The notes under the pieces are model-generated. The model was not told the DNA's origin, did no database searches, and was given only the letters and a program-made list of their open reading frames with translations. Position numbers and translations under genes: made by a program. Below are positions 27,621 to 36,521 of a DNA stretch of 64,000 nt, piece by piece. Positions within the stretch are counted from its first letter, which is position 1, and every line of letters begins with the position of its first letter. Source of the DNA: Marinisporobacter balticus (GTDB lineage: Bacteria > Bacillota > Clostridia > Peptostreptococcales > Thermotaleaceae); contig NZ_SLWV01000001.1 of NCBI RefSeq assembly GCF_004345705.1, forward strand, positions 124,001 to 188,000, in the 5' to 3' direction.

Positions 27621-27656
27621 AAGAACGCCTCCTTAAGTACATTAGTATATTAGAAT

Positions 27657-27701
27657 GGGTAAGAGAAGGAAGGAAAACTCATTCCTTCTTAACCCTTACC
27701 C
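27657..27701 (-). other. Two-part hairpin between rpsB and tsf
   Basis: An outer seven-base-pair stem (GGGTAAG/CTTACCC) and an inner seven-base-pair stem (GAAGGAA/TTCCTTC) form one extended structure with a ten-base loop and an asymmetric internal loop. No T run follows on the minus strand, so it is not a standard terminator. It may be an mRNA processing or regulatory structure. Confidence 0.6.
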
Positions 27702-27708
27702 GTTAAAA

Positions 27709-28407
27709 TTAGTCTTCTAATTGTTCTCCTTGCTTACCTTCAATGATTGCATCTGCCATTTTTGCAGTAATTAACTTAACTGCTCTAATCGCATCATCAT
27801 TTGCTGGAATTACATAATCAACTTCATCTGGATCGCAATTTGTATCAACAATACCCACTACAGGTATTCCTAATATTCTTGCTTCTCTTACTGCAATCCT
27901 TTCTTTTCTTGGGTCAACAACAAAAATTGCCCCAGGAACACCATCCATATCTTTAATTCCACCTAAGAATTTTTCAAGCTTTTCTTGCTCATTCTTAAGC
28001 TTAATTACTTCTTTCTTAGGAAGAACATCAAGCATTCCTTCTTCTTCCATTCTTGTTAATTCATTCAGACGATCAATTCTTTTTCTGATTGTCTTAAAGT
28101 TTGTAAGCATTCCACCAAGCCATCTTTGGTTGACAAAATACATCCCACTTCTTTTTGCTTCTTGTTCAATTGATTCTTGTGCTTGTTTTTTAGTTCCTAC
28201 AAATAAGATAGATTGATTATTTTCAGCAACCTCTTTAATAAAAGCATAAGCTTGCTCTACCTTTTTCACTGTCTTTTGTAAGTCAATAATGTAGATACCA
28301 TTTCTTTCTGTGAAAATATACTCTGCCATTTTGGGATTCCATCTTCTTGTTTGATGTCCAAAATGTACACCTGCTTCTAGCAATTGCTTCATTGAAATAA
28401 CTGCCAT
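27709..28407 (-). CDS. rpsB: 30S ribosomal protein S2
   Basis: Late-assembling small-subunit protein that binds near S1/S21. The 232-residue protein shows MKQLLEAGVHFGHQTRRWNPKM-type residues (LLEAGVHFGHQTRRWNP near 7), IIDLQKT, FVGTKKQAQ and the signature PGAIFVVDPRKERIAVREA-region (FVVDPRKERIAVREA near 157). The start MAVISM is chosen because GGAGG lies eight bases upstream; an in-frame start 13 codons earlier is not conserved. A good promoter lies about 105 bases upstream. Confidence 0.97.
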   Translation of the reverse strand: MAVISMKQLLEAGVHFGHQTRRWNPKMAEYIFTERNGIYIIDLQKTVKKVEQAYAFIKEVAENNQSILFVGTKKQAQESIEQEAKRSGMYFVNQRWLGGMLTNFKTIRKRIDRLNELTRMEEEGMLDVLPKKEVIKLKNEQEKLEKFLGGIKDMDGVPGAIFVVDPRKERIAVREARILGIPVVGIVDTNCDPDEVDYVIPANDDAIRAVKLITAKMADAIIEGKQGEQLED

Positions 28408-28512
28408 TGCCTTCACCTCCCTGGTTTTTTCCGCCACTCTGTTCATCTTTTTAAAACACCTTTCGGCACCATTTTAAAAATTCCAAAGTGTGTGTGATTT
28501 ATCACCTTAAGT

Positions 28513-28542
28513 AGTATACCACAGTAGCTATATGTTTTGCAA
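28513..28542 (-). promoter_or_regulatory. Promoter of rpsB-tsf
   Basis: On the minus strand TTGCAA (28537-28542) and TATACT (28513-28518) are spaced by 18 bases. The predicted leader is about 100 bases, long enough for a translational control structure, but none was identified with confidence. Confidence 0.6.
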
Positions 28543-28607
28543 TAATAAATTTCATTACTTAGGCACAAAAACATTATTTCCATATTATACTACAAATATA
28601 CAATGGC

Positions 28608-28650
28608 ATAAAAAAAATCATATAAGGTTGTCTATTCCTTTATATAATTT
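28608..28650 (-). terminator. Terminator at the 3' end of the fla/che operon
   Basis: An imperfect stem with one bulge (arms near 28619-28627 and 28637-28646) overlaps the stop codon of the last operon gene and is followed on the minus strand by eight T (28610-28617). Confidence 0.6.
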
Positions 28651-29087
28651 CCTTTAACAATTCTATCTATGATGTCTACTTCCAATTCTTTGGCATTAAA
28701 TTCATAGATACCCCATCTCAACTTATTCTCTAATCCTTTGTTGTTGATTATATTTAAAAACGATTCTTCAGAGACTATTAGTTTTTTTTGTTTTAAAACC
28801 TTTGAAATATCTTCACTTTTGTATCCTCTAGGAATTTTAACAACCATTCGTTCATCTGTTTTCTTTTCAACAGGTTCATTTATATTTTTAATATTTTCAT
28901 TGTTTATATTCCCTTTGTCAAAATATTCAACAGGATCAATCATTCCTAATTTTCTTGCTTCAGATTTAATAAATTTTTCGTCAGGTAGTATCTGTTTATT
29001 TTCATGTTTTACAATATGGAACACTGATGATAAAATAAGACCTATACCGATCCCTAATAATACGCCTACTAGTATATTTTTTCTCAA
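28632..29087 (-). CDS. Membrane-anchored protein with MltG/YceG N-terminal-like domain
   Basis: A 151-residue protein starting with TTG after GAGGTG. A glycine-rich membrane helix (about 4-26) is followed by a polar linker. The C-terminal domain (about 82-148) reads VVKIPRGYKSEDISKVLKQK, then LIVSEESFL and LRWGIYEF, and ends in VDIIDRIVKG. This is the spacing of the LysM-like N-terminal subdomain of endolytic transglycosylase MltG/YceG. The catalytic domain of MltG is missing, so it is unlikely to be an active transglycosylase. It is the last gene of the fla/che operon. Function is unknown; a peptidoglycan-facing accessory role is inference. Confidence 0.7.
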   Translation of the reverse strand: MRKNILVGVLLGIGIGLILSSVFHIVKHENKQILPDEKFIKSEARKLGMIDPVEYFDKGNINNENIKNINEPVEKKTDERMVVKIPRGYKSEDISKVLKQKKLIVSEESFLNIINNKGLENKLRWGIYEFNAKELEVDIIDRIVKGNYIKE

Positions 29088-29091
29088 ATTA

Positions 29092-29589
29092 TCACCTCTT
29101 CTTTAGGTTGCATATTAGCTGAACCTCACCAATACCTTTGTCAAGTTTCTTGGCAATTTGAGCAGGTGAATATCCTTCATCTACTAATCCTAATATCTTC
29201 TTGGTATCCTCATCATGGTTTAGCATATGCCCATCTTTCATTAAACCTAGATGTGTCTCTACAACAAATCTAGCATTTTCTTCTATATCTCCACTATATT
29301 CTTTTTTATTTACTATTGAAGTATACTTTTCCATATTTTTATCCACCGTTTGTAGCATATGATAAATATCATTCGTTTTCATATCTATATTTTGAATCGT
29401 CTCTTCACTAATTGCTTTCAATTCTTCTATGATATTTTCAATCAAATAAACACGCTCTAACAATTCTTTATCCCTGTTTTTTATCATTTGAGATTCAATA
29501 GTAGCTTGATTATCATTATTTGTCTTGAGTAGTAAAAAAGATATGACAATCACCACAATCCCTATAAAAAAAAATATATAATCAATCAT
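29092..29589 (-). CDS. Membrane-anchored coiled-coil protein with C-terminal HTH-like motif
   Basis: A 165-residue protein with an N-terminal membrane helix (about 3-21), a long predicted coiled coil (about 25-100) and a C-terminal helical motif (ILGLVDEGYSPAQIAKKLDKGIGEVQLI, quoted in part: GYSPAQIAKKLDKGIGEV). The latter resembles a helix-turn-helix but is probably structural. The layout matches an uncharacterised clostridial family (I recall DUF6115). It lies five bases upstream of the MltG-N-like gene, in the fla/che operon. No function is assigned. Confidence 0.65.
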   Translation of the reverse strand: MIDYIFFFIGIVVIVISFLLLKTNNDNQATIESQMIKNRDKELLERVYLIENIIEELKAISEETIQNIDMKTNDIYHMLQTVDKNMEKYTSIVNKKEYSGDIEENARFVVETHLGLMKDGHMLNHDEDTKKILGLVDEGYSPAQIAKKLDKGIGEVQLICNLKKR

Positions 29590-29606
29590 ATTCTCGCTCC
29601 ATAATC

Positions 29607-29936
29607 TTATATTTTGATATCTATATTTGTTCCTATGCCATTCATAAATTTCTTATCTGTATTTTTGTGTTCATCTTCTTTTTCATCGTCTTCTTTTTTT
29701 TTATCTAAATCTTGACGATAACCTTTTTTATTTTTATCTTGATCGTTTCTCATATTTAATCGGTCTTTATTTTCAAATTTTTTCACTTTATTCAACTGTT
29801 GTTCTACATTTATTTTATCTTGCTGAATTAAATATTCCTGTTCATTTCTTATTTTATTGTTGAGTGCTTGATTTTCTTGAGACATTTGCTGTGTTTTGGG
29901 AACGAGTACTTGAAAATCTATAGGTCTTATAGACAT
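29607..29936 (-). CDS. Highly charged hypothetical protein
   Basis: A 109-residue protein without a recognised domain. The N terminus (MSIRPIDFQVLVPKTQ) is followed by glutamine-rich helix, then a run of lysine, aspartate and glutamate residues (about 50-95), and a short hydrophobic tail (MNGIGTNIDIKI). The charged part is probably disordered or coiled coil. The third possible start is used because GGGAG lies nine bases upstream. It follows fapA by 15 bases in the same operon, and similar small charged proteins occur here in other clostridia (from memory, not verified). Confidence 0.6.
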   Translation of the reverse strand: MSIRPIDFQVLVPKTQQMSQENQALNNKIRNEQEYLIQQDKINVEQQLNKVKKFENKDRLNMRNDQDKNKKGYRQDLDKKKEDDEKEDEHKNTDKKFMNGIGTNIDIKI

Positions 29937-29951
29937 ATTGATCATCTCCCA

Positions 29952-31763
29952 TTATTTTGCTAAATATGGATTTATTTTTATTTCTCCATCTTCCCTTGTA
30001 ATTGTAGCACATACAATATCATCTCTACTGTAATATACTGAATTACCAATGGATATTCTTACTCCTGGATATATTAACGATGAAACATTCACTCTACCAC
30101 TAGATAATTTCTGAAGCATGTTTTGCAACTGCATCATAGCCATATTTACACTTTCTATCTTCTGATCTAAATGTTTTTCCGTATTAATTGATTTATCCAA
30201 CATATTCTGTTTTTCTTTTGGTAGTTTCGTCATTTTAGAAATTTTAGTTAATAATTCTTTGGCTTTTACAACATTTTCCTTATTTTTATAAAGTTCTTCA
30301 AGTTCTTTCCTTAAACTTTCATATCTTTCTTTTATGTCCGGATCAATACCTACTTCTAATTTTGTAACGGTAGACATGGGCGAACCAATACATTTTGCAC
30401 TCACTTCATTCCTTGCTCGTATTTCCCCACCAACAATTAAGCCTTTTTTACCAGTAGCAACAATAGATCCATTTGACTCTAACTTGCAATGCATTATAGC
30501 ATCCGCAGTAATAGTTTCATTGGCTTTTGCGTAACAGTTTTCCATATACTTGCATATTATTTCTTTTTTACTGATTAATTTTCCAGTATTGTGCCCCTGA
30601 ATACCTTTATGCAGTATAATATCACCATCTGCAATAATTGTTGCTCCCTCTACAACACCATAAATTTCAACATCTTCTGAACATTCTATTTTAAAACCAG
30701 TTCTTACATTTCCTCTAATAATTACTTTTCCAGCAAAGTGAATGTTTCCTGTTGCATGATCTACATTACCATTTACTTCATATACTTGTAAAACGTTTAC
30801 CTTATCATTCACTAATTTTACTTGTCCATCTACCTCCGCAATTAACTTTAAACCATCTTCGCTTTCACCCACATTTTTACCTTTTTTAAAATGAACAATT
30901 TTTCCTGGTTTAGCTTTTAATTCTTTTCCTGTTACGGTCATTCCATCTATTCCATCTGTTGGCAAAATCTTTTCAGCAAGATAGTCACCTTTTTTTACAT
31001 GGCAAATAATGTCAATTTCCTTAAAGTCTACTTTTCCGTCTTCAGTGATTTGTGGCTTGCCCTTAATATTTATATCAAAATTATATTTTATCATTCCATC
31101 TTTTCCATTTTCAGGTTCTTTCCCTTCTGCTATGATGTTTTCGTCATTGCATTGCTTTTCTAAAATCATTTTGTTAATGCGCATATCATCTATTCCATAA
31201 ACAATATGATTCTCTTCCAAAATATGATCGATTGCTTCTCTTGTAATCATATTTCCACCATTTGGAGGAAGAATCTTCATGTACACTTTCATATTATCTC
31301 TTGACATAATTACCTCAGCTTTTGCATCGATGGGATCCTTAATTTCTAAATCTTTTATATCTATGGATGTAACTTTATTTAGTTTTAAACTTGATTTTAT
31401 CTTTTCTATATCAATATTTTTAATTTCATTTTTTTCTAATTCAAATATAATTTCGTCAATGCTTACAGTTTTCCCCAACCCGTTTGGCGGATATATGATT
31501 AGATTGCTCTTGTCTTTGTCCATACGCATTTCAAACTTTCCATTTTCATTCTCAGCTTCTAGATTCGTAATTTCTTCATAGTTTATTGTCTTTTCAGTTA
31601 ATTTTACCTTGAAATTTTTATTAAAAATACCAAAACGAGACTTGCCTACCTCTAGAACTTCTATATCTACATAATCAATCTGGGTGTCTAAAGCTTTTAA
31701 TCCACTTTTAGTTGCTTCTTCTAGTGTTTTTCCTTCTACAATAATAGATTTTCTGTCCACCAT
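29952..31763 (-). CDS. fapA: FapA family (DUF342) protein with N-terminal Jag-like domain
   Basis: A 603-residue cytoplasmic protein. The first 55 residues (SIIVEGKTLEEATKSGLKAL, then FGIFNKNFKVKL) match the Jag-N domain. The large middle section is the DUF342 right-handed beta-helix-like region (KIVHFKKGKNVG, NVDHATGNIHFAGKVIIRG, VEIYGVVEGATIIADGDI), and a C-terminal coiled coil follows. The family name comes from flagellar assembly protein A of Vibrio vulnificus; its role in Firmicutes is unclear. The start chosen is ATG-GTG, six bases after a G7 run acting as ribosome site. It lies between sigD and three hypothetical genes. Confidence 0.8.
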   Translation of the reverse strand: MVDRKSIIVEGKTLEEATKSGLKALDTQIDYVDIEVLEVGKSRFGIFNKNFKVKLTEKTINYEEITNLEAENENGKFEMRMDKDKSNLIIYPPNGLGKTVSIDEIIFELEKNEIKNIDIEKIKSSLKLNKVTSIDIKDLEIKDPIDAKAEVIMSRDNMKVYMKILPPNGGNMITREAIDHILEENHIVYGIDDMRINKMILEKQCNDENIIAEGKEPENGKDGMIKYNFDINIKGKPQITEDGKVDFKEIDIICHVKKGDYLAEKILPTDGIDGMTVTGKELKAKPGKIVHFKKGKNVGESEDGLKLIAEVDGQVKLVNDKVNVLQVYEVNGNVDHATGNIHFAGKVIIRGNVRTGFKIECSEDVEIYGVVEGATIIADGDIILHKGIQGHNTGKLISKKEIICKYMENCYAKANETITADAIMHCKLESNGSIVATGKKGLIVGGEIRARNEVSAKCIGSPMSTVTKLEVGIDPDIKERYESLRKELEELYKNKENVVKAKELLTKISKMTKLPKEKQNMLDKSINTEKHLDQKIESVNMAMMQLQNMLQKLSSGRVNVSSLIYPGVRISIGNSVYYSRDDIVCATITREDGEIKINPYLAK

Positions 31764-31784
31764 TGTCATCCCCCCCATTGCCCT

Positions 31785-32519
31785 TTATAGAACTTTCCCA
31801 ATTTTACTTCTCAATTTTATAATGGCTTTTGTATGTAGTTGAGAAATTCTTGATTCAGAGACCCCTAAAATAGCAGAAATTTCTTTATACGTTAATTCTG
31901 AATAATAATAAAGTTGAATAATTCTTTTCTCTCTTTCTTGTAAATCATTTAAAGAATCTAATAGTATTTTTTTTGTTGCTTCTCGTTCAAAGTGTTGCTG
32001 CGGTTCGCTATCTACATTCTCATCGATAATGGTAAAGTTTGTATTATTCGAAATTTTTTCTTCTAATGAAATAATAGAAAAAGAATGAATTTCTGCTAAC
32101 ATTGCATTTAATTCATTTAGTGAAATATTTAACTCTAAAGAAATCTCTTTATCGCTTGCACTTCTTCCTAATTTGTTTTCAATAGATTTATAAGCTTCTT
32201 CAATTCTTTTATATTTCTGTCTAACAGACCGTGGAATCCAATCAAGTACCCTAAGCTGATCAATGATTGCTCCTCTAATCCTTATATATGCATACGTTTC
32301 AAATTTTACATTTTTTGATGGATCAAATTTATCTATAGCATCTAATAGGCCAAAAATACCATAGCTCACTAAATCTTCAAACTCCGTATGATTACCATAA
32401 TTTGCATATAGCCGTCCTGCAATAATTTTTACTAGATCCATATATTCAACAATCAATTGATCTTTAATTTTCTTATCATGCGTTTTGATATATTTCTCCC
32501 ATAAGTTTCTATCCACCAT
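31785..32519 (-). CDS. sigD: RNA polymerase sigma factor, SigD/FliA/WhiG type
   Basis: Directs transcription of late flagellar, motility and autolysin genes. The 244-residue protein has region 2 (FEDLVSYGIFGLLDAIDKFD, then FETYAYIRIRGAIIDQLR), the family-typical DWIPRSVR after region 2, region 3 (ASDKEISLELNISLNELN), and region 4 with a helix-turn-helix (LTYKEISAILGVSESRISQ). It sits near the end of the fla/che operon, as in B. subtilis, so its level should depend on transcription reaching it 29 kb from the flgB start. No anti-sigma FlgM is encoded in the window. Confidence 0.96.
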   Translation of the reverse strand: MVDRNLWEKYIKTHDKKIKDQLIVEYMDLVKIIAGRLYANYGNHTEFEDLVSYGIFGLLDAIDKFDPSKNVKFETYAYIRIRGAIIDQLRVLDWIPRSVRQKYKRIEEAYKSIENKLGRSASDKEISLELNISLNELNAMLAEIHSFSIISLEEKISNNTNFTIIDENVDSEPQQHFEREATKKILLDSLNDLQEREKRIIQLYYYSELTYKEISAILGVSESRISQLHTKAIIKLRSKIGKVL

Positions 32520-32566
32520 TTTTTCTGACCCCCTTATGATTTATTCGTATAGTTACTTGTTTTATG

Positions 32567-32857
32567 TTATCCTAAATCTAAGGGGATAAAATCATCTTCT
32601 GCTTTTTTTTCATCCATTCCATTTTCAAACTTCTCTGATGCAACCACACCTTCTATTTTAGGCATATGATTAGATGATTCTTCTACTTTCACCAAGTTAC
32701 TAATAAAACTCTTCGTAGCCAAAAATATAATGACATAAAGTATACTTGTTCTCTTTAAAAACACAATGAAACTAATGTTATTCATCATAGCAATGATTGT
32801 GCTAACAATTATTGAAAATATAAGAAATATGTAAGGTATGGATTTTATAATTTTCAT
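32567..32857 (-). CDS. Small two-helix membrane protein of unknown function
   Basis: A 96-residue protein with two hydrophobic helices (about 6-26 and 28-50) and a hydrophilic, acidic C-terminal tail ending in DFIPLDLG. I do not recognise a characterised family. It lies between cheD and sigD, 13 bases after cheD, in the same operon. A GGAG site precedes the ATG. Its location suggests a motility-linked role, but nothing in the sequence shows one. Confidence 0.6.
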   Translation of the reverse strand: MKIIKSIPYIFLIFSIIVSTIIAMMNNISFIVFLKRTSILYVIIFLATKSFISNLVKVEESSNHMPKIEGVVASEKFENGMDEKKAEDDFIPLDLG

Positions 32858-32870
32858 AAACTAACTCCAT

Positions 32871-33356
32871 TCATATTTGTTTCGTACCGCGTCCTATTGT
32901 TTTTACCAGCATTATGCCTGTACTTGCATGAAGTTCTATAGTTCTGCCAAAATTCCCTCCAGTATCTTCAGCACTTATTGGTATTTTTAACTCATTTAAT
33001 ATTTCTTTCGTAGCAATAGCATTTCTTTCCCCTATTTTCATGATATCATTTTTACTTGAAAATGAAAACATTTGGGCCCCTCCAGCTAGTTTACTTACTA
33101 GTCTTGTCCTTCTAGCCCCTAACTTTAAAACTTTTTCTAATAGTAAAAGTATAGCTGTATCTGCAAATTTAGCTAGATTTGTATTATTTCTTATTGTTTT
33201 ACTAGAAGGTAACATAACATGTGCCATGCCAGCAACTTTTGCAATAGGGTCATGTATAGTCACTCCTACACATGAACCTAATCCTAAAGTCGTTAAAACA
33301 TCTTCATCTTTCGCAACATTTAAATCTGCCATCCCAACCTTGATAATCTCTCCCAT
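32871..33356 (-). CDS. cheD: Chemoreceptor glutamine deamidase CheD
   Basis: Deamidates receptor glutamines and binds CheC to stimulate CheY-P dephosphorylation in the Bacillus-type adaptation system. The 161-residue protein has the Cys-His-Thr site: Cys29 in GLGSCVGV, His46 in GMAHVMLP, then the LGARRTRLVSKLAGGAQMF-region (RLVSKLAGGAQMF near 100). Its start overlaps the cheC stop (TAATG), so the interacting pair is translationally coupled. Confidence 0.95.
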   Translation of the reverse strand: MGEIIKVGMADLNVAKDEDVLTTLGLGSCVGVTIHDPIAKVAGMAHVMLPSSKTIRNNTNLAKFADTAILLLLEKVLKLGARRTRLVSKLAGGAQMFSFSSKNDIMKIGERNAIATKEILNELKIPISAEDTGGNFGRTIELHASTGIMLVKTIGRGTKQI

Positions 33357-33973
33357 TATTCTAATACCCCTAAACTTTTTAATAATATTTCAAAAGAATC
33401 TACATCAGGAATTAAGAAAAAATATCCTTTGATTTCATCATTCCCTTCATGAAATTCAGTCTCAATCAATAATACTTTATCTCCAACCTGGCCATATTGA
33501 ATAATAGGTACACTCAATATAGCGCCTGCCATATCTGTTGTCAACGAAGGAATTGATATTTTCATGTTTAATCCTGTTAATGTTGTTAAGGATGATATAT
33601 ATGCGCCTGAAAGGATATTTCCTATTTCTTGTAAAGCAGATTGCTCAATTTCATCTAAAATTTCAGAATTTTCTTCCCTTAGCAAAAGCATATTTGCTAA
33701 TAATTTAGATGATTCTAAAGTAAGCAAGAACATAATATTTCCAGTTAAGTCTCCAACCACATTAAAATATATTCCACATACAGGTATTTCTGCTCCCCCT
33801 AAAAGTTCTGCAACTTCTCTAAATTCTAATATCTCAACTTTTGGGACATTCATATCAATTTTTCTATTCAGCATTTTGGCAAGAGCTGTTGCAGCGTTTC
33901 CTGCACCAATATTCCCTACTTCTTTTAGAACATCTAGTTGCATATTATTCATCTCTTCTATAGAAATGCCCAT
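33356..33973 (-). CDS. cheC: CheY-P phosphatase CheC
   Basis: Dephosphorylates CheY-P, with activity boosted by CheD. The 205-residue protein has two copies of the phosphatase helix motif: DVLKEVGNIGAGNAA (about 14-28) and SALQEIGNILSGAYI (about 112-126), each with the essential Glu and Asn. It lacks a C-terminal switch domain, unlike FliY. It starts 23 bases after cheW, and its stop overlaps cheD. Confidence 0.95.
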   Translation of the reverse strand: MGISIEEMNNMQLDVLKEVGNIGAGNAATALAKMLNRKIDMNVPKVEILEFREVAELLGGAEIPVCGIYFNVVGDLTGNIMFLLTLESSKLLANMLLLREENSEILDEIEQSALQEIGNILSGAYISSLTTLTGLNMKISIPSLTTDMAGAILSVPIIQYGQVGDKVLLIETEFHEGNDEIKGYFFLIPDVDSFEILLKSLGVLE

Positions 33974-33996
33974 ATTTTATCCCACCTTATATTTAC

Positions 33997-34458
33997 TTAT
34001 AGCGCTTCCTTTTGCTCTCCATTTTCTAAAACTTTTTCCAAATCTAATAGGATAATAATCCTTTCTTCATTTTTACCTATGCCCTTTACATAATCATTTT
34101 TTAAGTGCTCAGTAATATTCGGAACATCATCAACTGCATCAGCATCTAATTGCAAAACTTCAGAGGATGAATCTACTAACAAACCTACCACCATATCTTC
34201 AACAGAAACAATAATGATTCTAGATTCTTCATTCGACTCTTCTTGTGGTAAATTAAATCTTTTTCTCAAATTAATAACAGGTACTACTTCACCTCTTAAA
34301 TTAATAACCCCTTCTACATAAGACAAAGCATGTGGAACCCTTGTTATATCCATAACTTTTTCAATTGTTTCAACACGTAAAATATCTACTCCATAGTACT
34401 CATTGTCAAGTTTAAATAATACATATTGATTGTCTGTTGTATCCATCTTATGAAGCAT
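33997..34458 (-). CDS. cheW: Chemotaxis coupling protein CheW
   Basis: Links chemoreceptors to CheA in signalling arrays. The 153-residue protein is a single CheW domain: QYVLFKLDNEYYGVDI, then ALSYVEGVINLRGEVVPVINLRKRF (in part GVINLRGEVVPVINLR near 69), and VEDMVVGLLVDSSSEVL. AAAGGAGAGG precedes the ATG. No chemoreceptor gene is in the window, so the receptors are encoded elsewhere. Confidence 0.96.
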   Translation of the reverse strand: MLHKMDTTDNQYVLFKLDNEYYGVDILRVETIEKVMDITRVPHALSYVEGVINLRGEVVPVINLRKRFNLPQEESNEESRIIIVSVEDMVVGLLVDSSSEVLQLDADAVDDVPNITEHLKNDYVKGIGKNEERIIILLDLEKVLENGEQKEAL

Positions 34459-34490
34459 TATATCCTCTCCTTTTTATGCAATCTTAAAGT

Positions 34491-36521
34491 TTAGAAAAGG
34501 GAATTTGTATCTACAATAAGTGCAACTTGCCCGTTTCCTAAAATAGTAGCTCCTGCAATCGATTTAATACCTAATAAATATTTCCCTAACGACTTTATTA
34601 CAATTTCTTGTTGCCCTATTAGACTATTCACTACAAATCCTGCTGTTTTATCTCCTTTTTTGACAACAACCACAATCAAATCGTCCTCTTGTTGTCTTTC
34701 TGAATGAACTTCTAAAATCTCGTTCATTCTCAGTATTGGTAATGTAGTATTTCGATATAATACCACCTCTTGTTCTTGTATATTTCTTATATTTTTAGGA
34801 TCAATTGTAATAATTTCTTTAATGGAGCTAAGGGAAATTGCATACTTCTCATCCCCAACATTAACCAATAATGCCTGAATAATAGCAAGAGTCAATGGCA
34901 ATCTTATGGTAAATGTACTACCTGATTTAGAAGTTTTTACTTCAACAATCCCTCCAAGAGCTTCTATCTTTGTCTTCACAACGTCTAACCCTACACCTCT
35001 ACCTGAAATATCAGATATTTTATCAGCCATACTAAATCCTGATCTAAACAATAAATTTACAGCTTCTTTATCGTCCATATTATCAGCTTGCTCTTTTGTT
35101 ATGAGTCCATTATTGATCGCCTTTGCTTTCACTTTTTCAATGTTAATTCCTTGTCCATCATCTTCTACTTCAATTACAACACTATTTCCATCCGGATAAG
35201 CTATAAGCTTTACTGTTCCTATTTCAGATTTTCCATGTTGTTTTCTTGTTTCAGGATCTTCTATTCCATGATCAATGGAATTTCTAATAAGATGAATAAG
35301 TGGATCCCCTATTTCATCAATAACCGTTCTATCAACTTCTGTTTCTTCTCCTGACATTTCCAATGAAATTTCTTTCCCAAGATCCTTTGAAAGATCGCGT
35401 ACCATTCTTGGAAATCTGTTGAATACTCTCTCAATAGGAACCATTCTTACTTTCATTACAGCATCATGTAAACTTGTTGTAATTCTTTCAAGGTATTCTA
35501 TGGCTTCATGCATATTATTTTTTTTCCCTGAATCATCGATTTCTTCTAATCTTGATCTTGTAATAATTAATTCACTTACAAGATTCATTAAGTTATCTAA
35601 CCGATCGATATCTACTCTTACGGTTTTTCCTAACTTTGGCTTTTTCGATTGATTTGAAGTTTTTTCATGTTCCTCCTCTTTACTTATGGTCTCTATTTTT
35701 TCTTCTTCACTATTTGTAATAATTTGAGATTGCACCACAAGTTCTTTTGCATCAATTTTTTCAATTAATACATTTTCTATCTCAGATATATTCATTATTT
35801 TTTTTCTTATGTTTTCTCCATCAAGTTTCGAAATAATAAGTAATTCAAAGCTTGTATCAAATTTTTCATCTTCAATATCTTCTACAGGTGGATTAGATTT
35901 TAATATTTCGCAATCTTTTTCAAGGGTATTAAAGATAATAAAAGCTCTTGCTGCCTTAAGCATGCAATTTGGGTTTAAATCTATTTGCATTTTATAACAA
36001 CTAAATCCATCTTCAGCAGCTTTTACTGCAATATTTTTTGAAAATTCACCAACTTCGATAACAATCTTATTCGTTTCATCTACCATGATATTTTGTATCT
36101 GCTCATTGTCCGGACACTTTTCCTCATCTGGATGAATCACTTTATTTAATTTTTTCACTAAATAATCAGATTCTAATTCTCCTTCATTTCCTGAATCGCC
36201 AATTTCATTGATATATCCTTCTAGGGTGTCTAAGCATTCAAACAAAATATCCACGATCGCTGCTGATAATTTCATCTCATTACTTCTCAATAGTTGTAGT
36301 ACGTTTTCCATCTCATGGGTAAGCTTTGCAACTTTATTATACCCCATAGTAGCAGACATACCTTTCAATGTATGCGCAATTCTAAAAATTTCATGAACAA
36401 GTCCAATATCTTTGTGATTATTTTCTAATTCCAATAGACATTGATTCATACTTTGTAAATTTTCTTTTGATTCTTCGATAAAAATTTCTAGATACTGATT
36501 CATATTCATATCCATGTTCAC
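34491..36521 (-). CDS. cheA: Chemotaxis sensor histidine kinase CheA
   Basis: Autophosphorylates in response to receptors and passes phosphate to CheY and CheB. The 676-residue protein has P1 with His50 (RIAHTLKGMSATMG), a P2-like region (about 150-270), the P3 dimerisation helices starting with KTVRVDIDRLDNLMNLVSEL-type residues, and the P4 ATPase (LIHLIRNSIDHGIEDP N-box; VEDDGQGIN; ISGRGVGLDVVK). A CheW-like P5 follows after about residue 540. The start is uncertain: a GTG abutting the cheB stop, or an ATG two codons later with GGGGG ten bases upstream. Confidence 0.96.
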   Translation of the reverse strand: MNMDMNMNQYLEIFIEESKENLQSMNQCLLELENNHKDIGLVHEIFRIAHTLKGMSATMGYNKVAKLTHEMENVLQLLRSNEMKLSAAIVDILFECLDTLEGYINEIGDSGNEGELESDYLVKKLNKVIHPDEEKCPDNEQIQNIMVDETNKIVIEVGEFSKNIAVKAAEDGFSCYKMQIDLNPNCMLKAARAFIIFNTLEKDCEILKSNPPVEDIEDEKFDTSFELLIISKLDGENIRKKIMNISEIENVLIEKIDAKELVVQSQIITNSEEEKIETISKEEEHEKTSNQSKKPKLGKTVRVDIDRLDNLMNLVSELIITRSRLEEIDDSGKKNNMHEAIEYLERITTSLHDAVMKVRMVPIERVFNRFPRMVRDLSKDLGKEISLEMSGEETEVDRTVIDEIGDPLIHLIRNSIDHGIEDPETRKQHGKSEIGTVKLIAYPDGNSVVIEVEDDGQGINIEKVKAKAINNGLITKEQADNMDDKEAVNLLFRSGFSMADKISDISGRGVGLDVVKTKIEALGGIVEVKTSKSGSTFTIRLPLTLAIIQALLVNVGDEKYAISLSSIKEIITIDPKNIRNIQEQEVVLYRNTTLPILRMNEILEVHSERQQEDDLIVVVVKKGDKTAGFVVNSLIGQQEIVIKSLGKYLLGIKSIAGATILGNGQVALIVDTNSLF

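Noticed and set aside
31770..31776. G7 run just before fapA considered as a second phase-variable tract.
   Set aside because: It is outside the coding region and is simply the ribosome site. Length change would alter only its strength, and no frame is broken.
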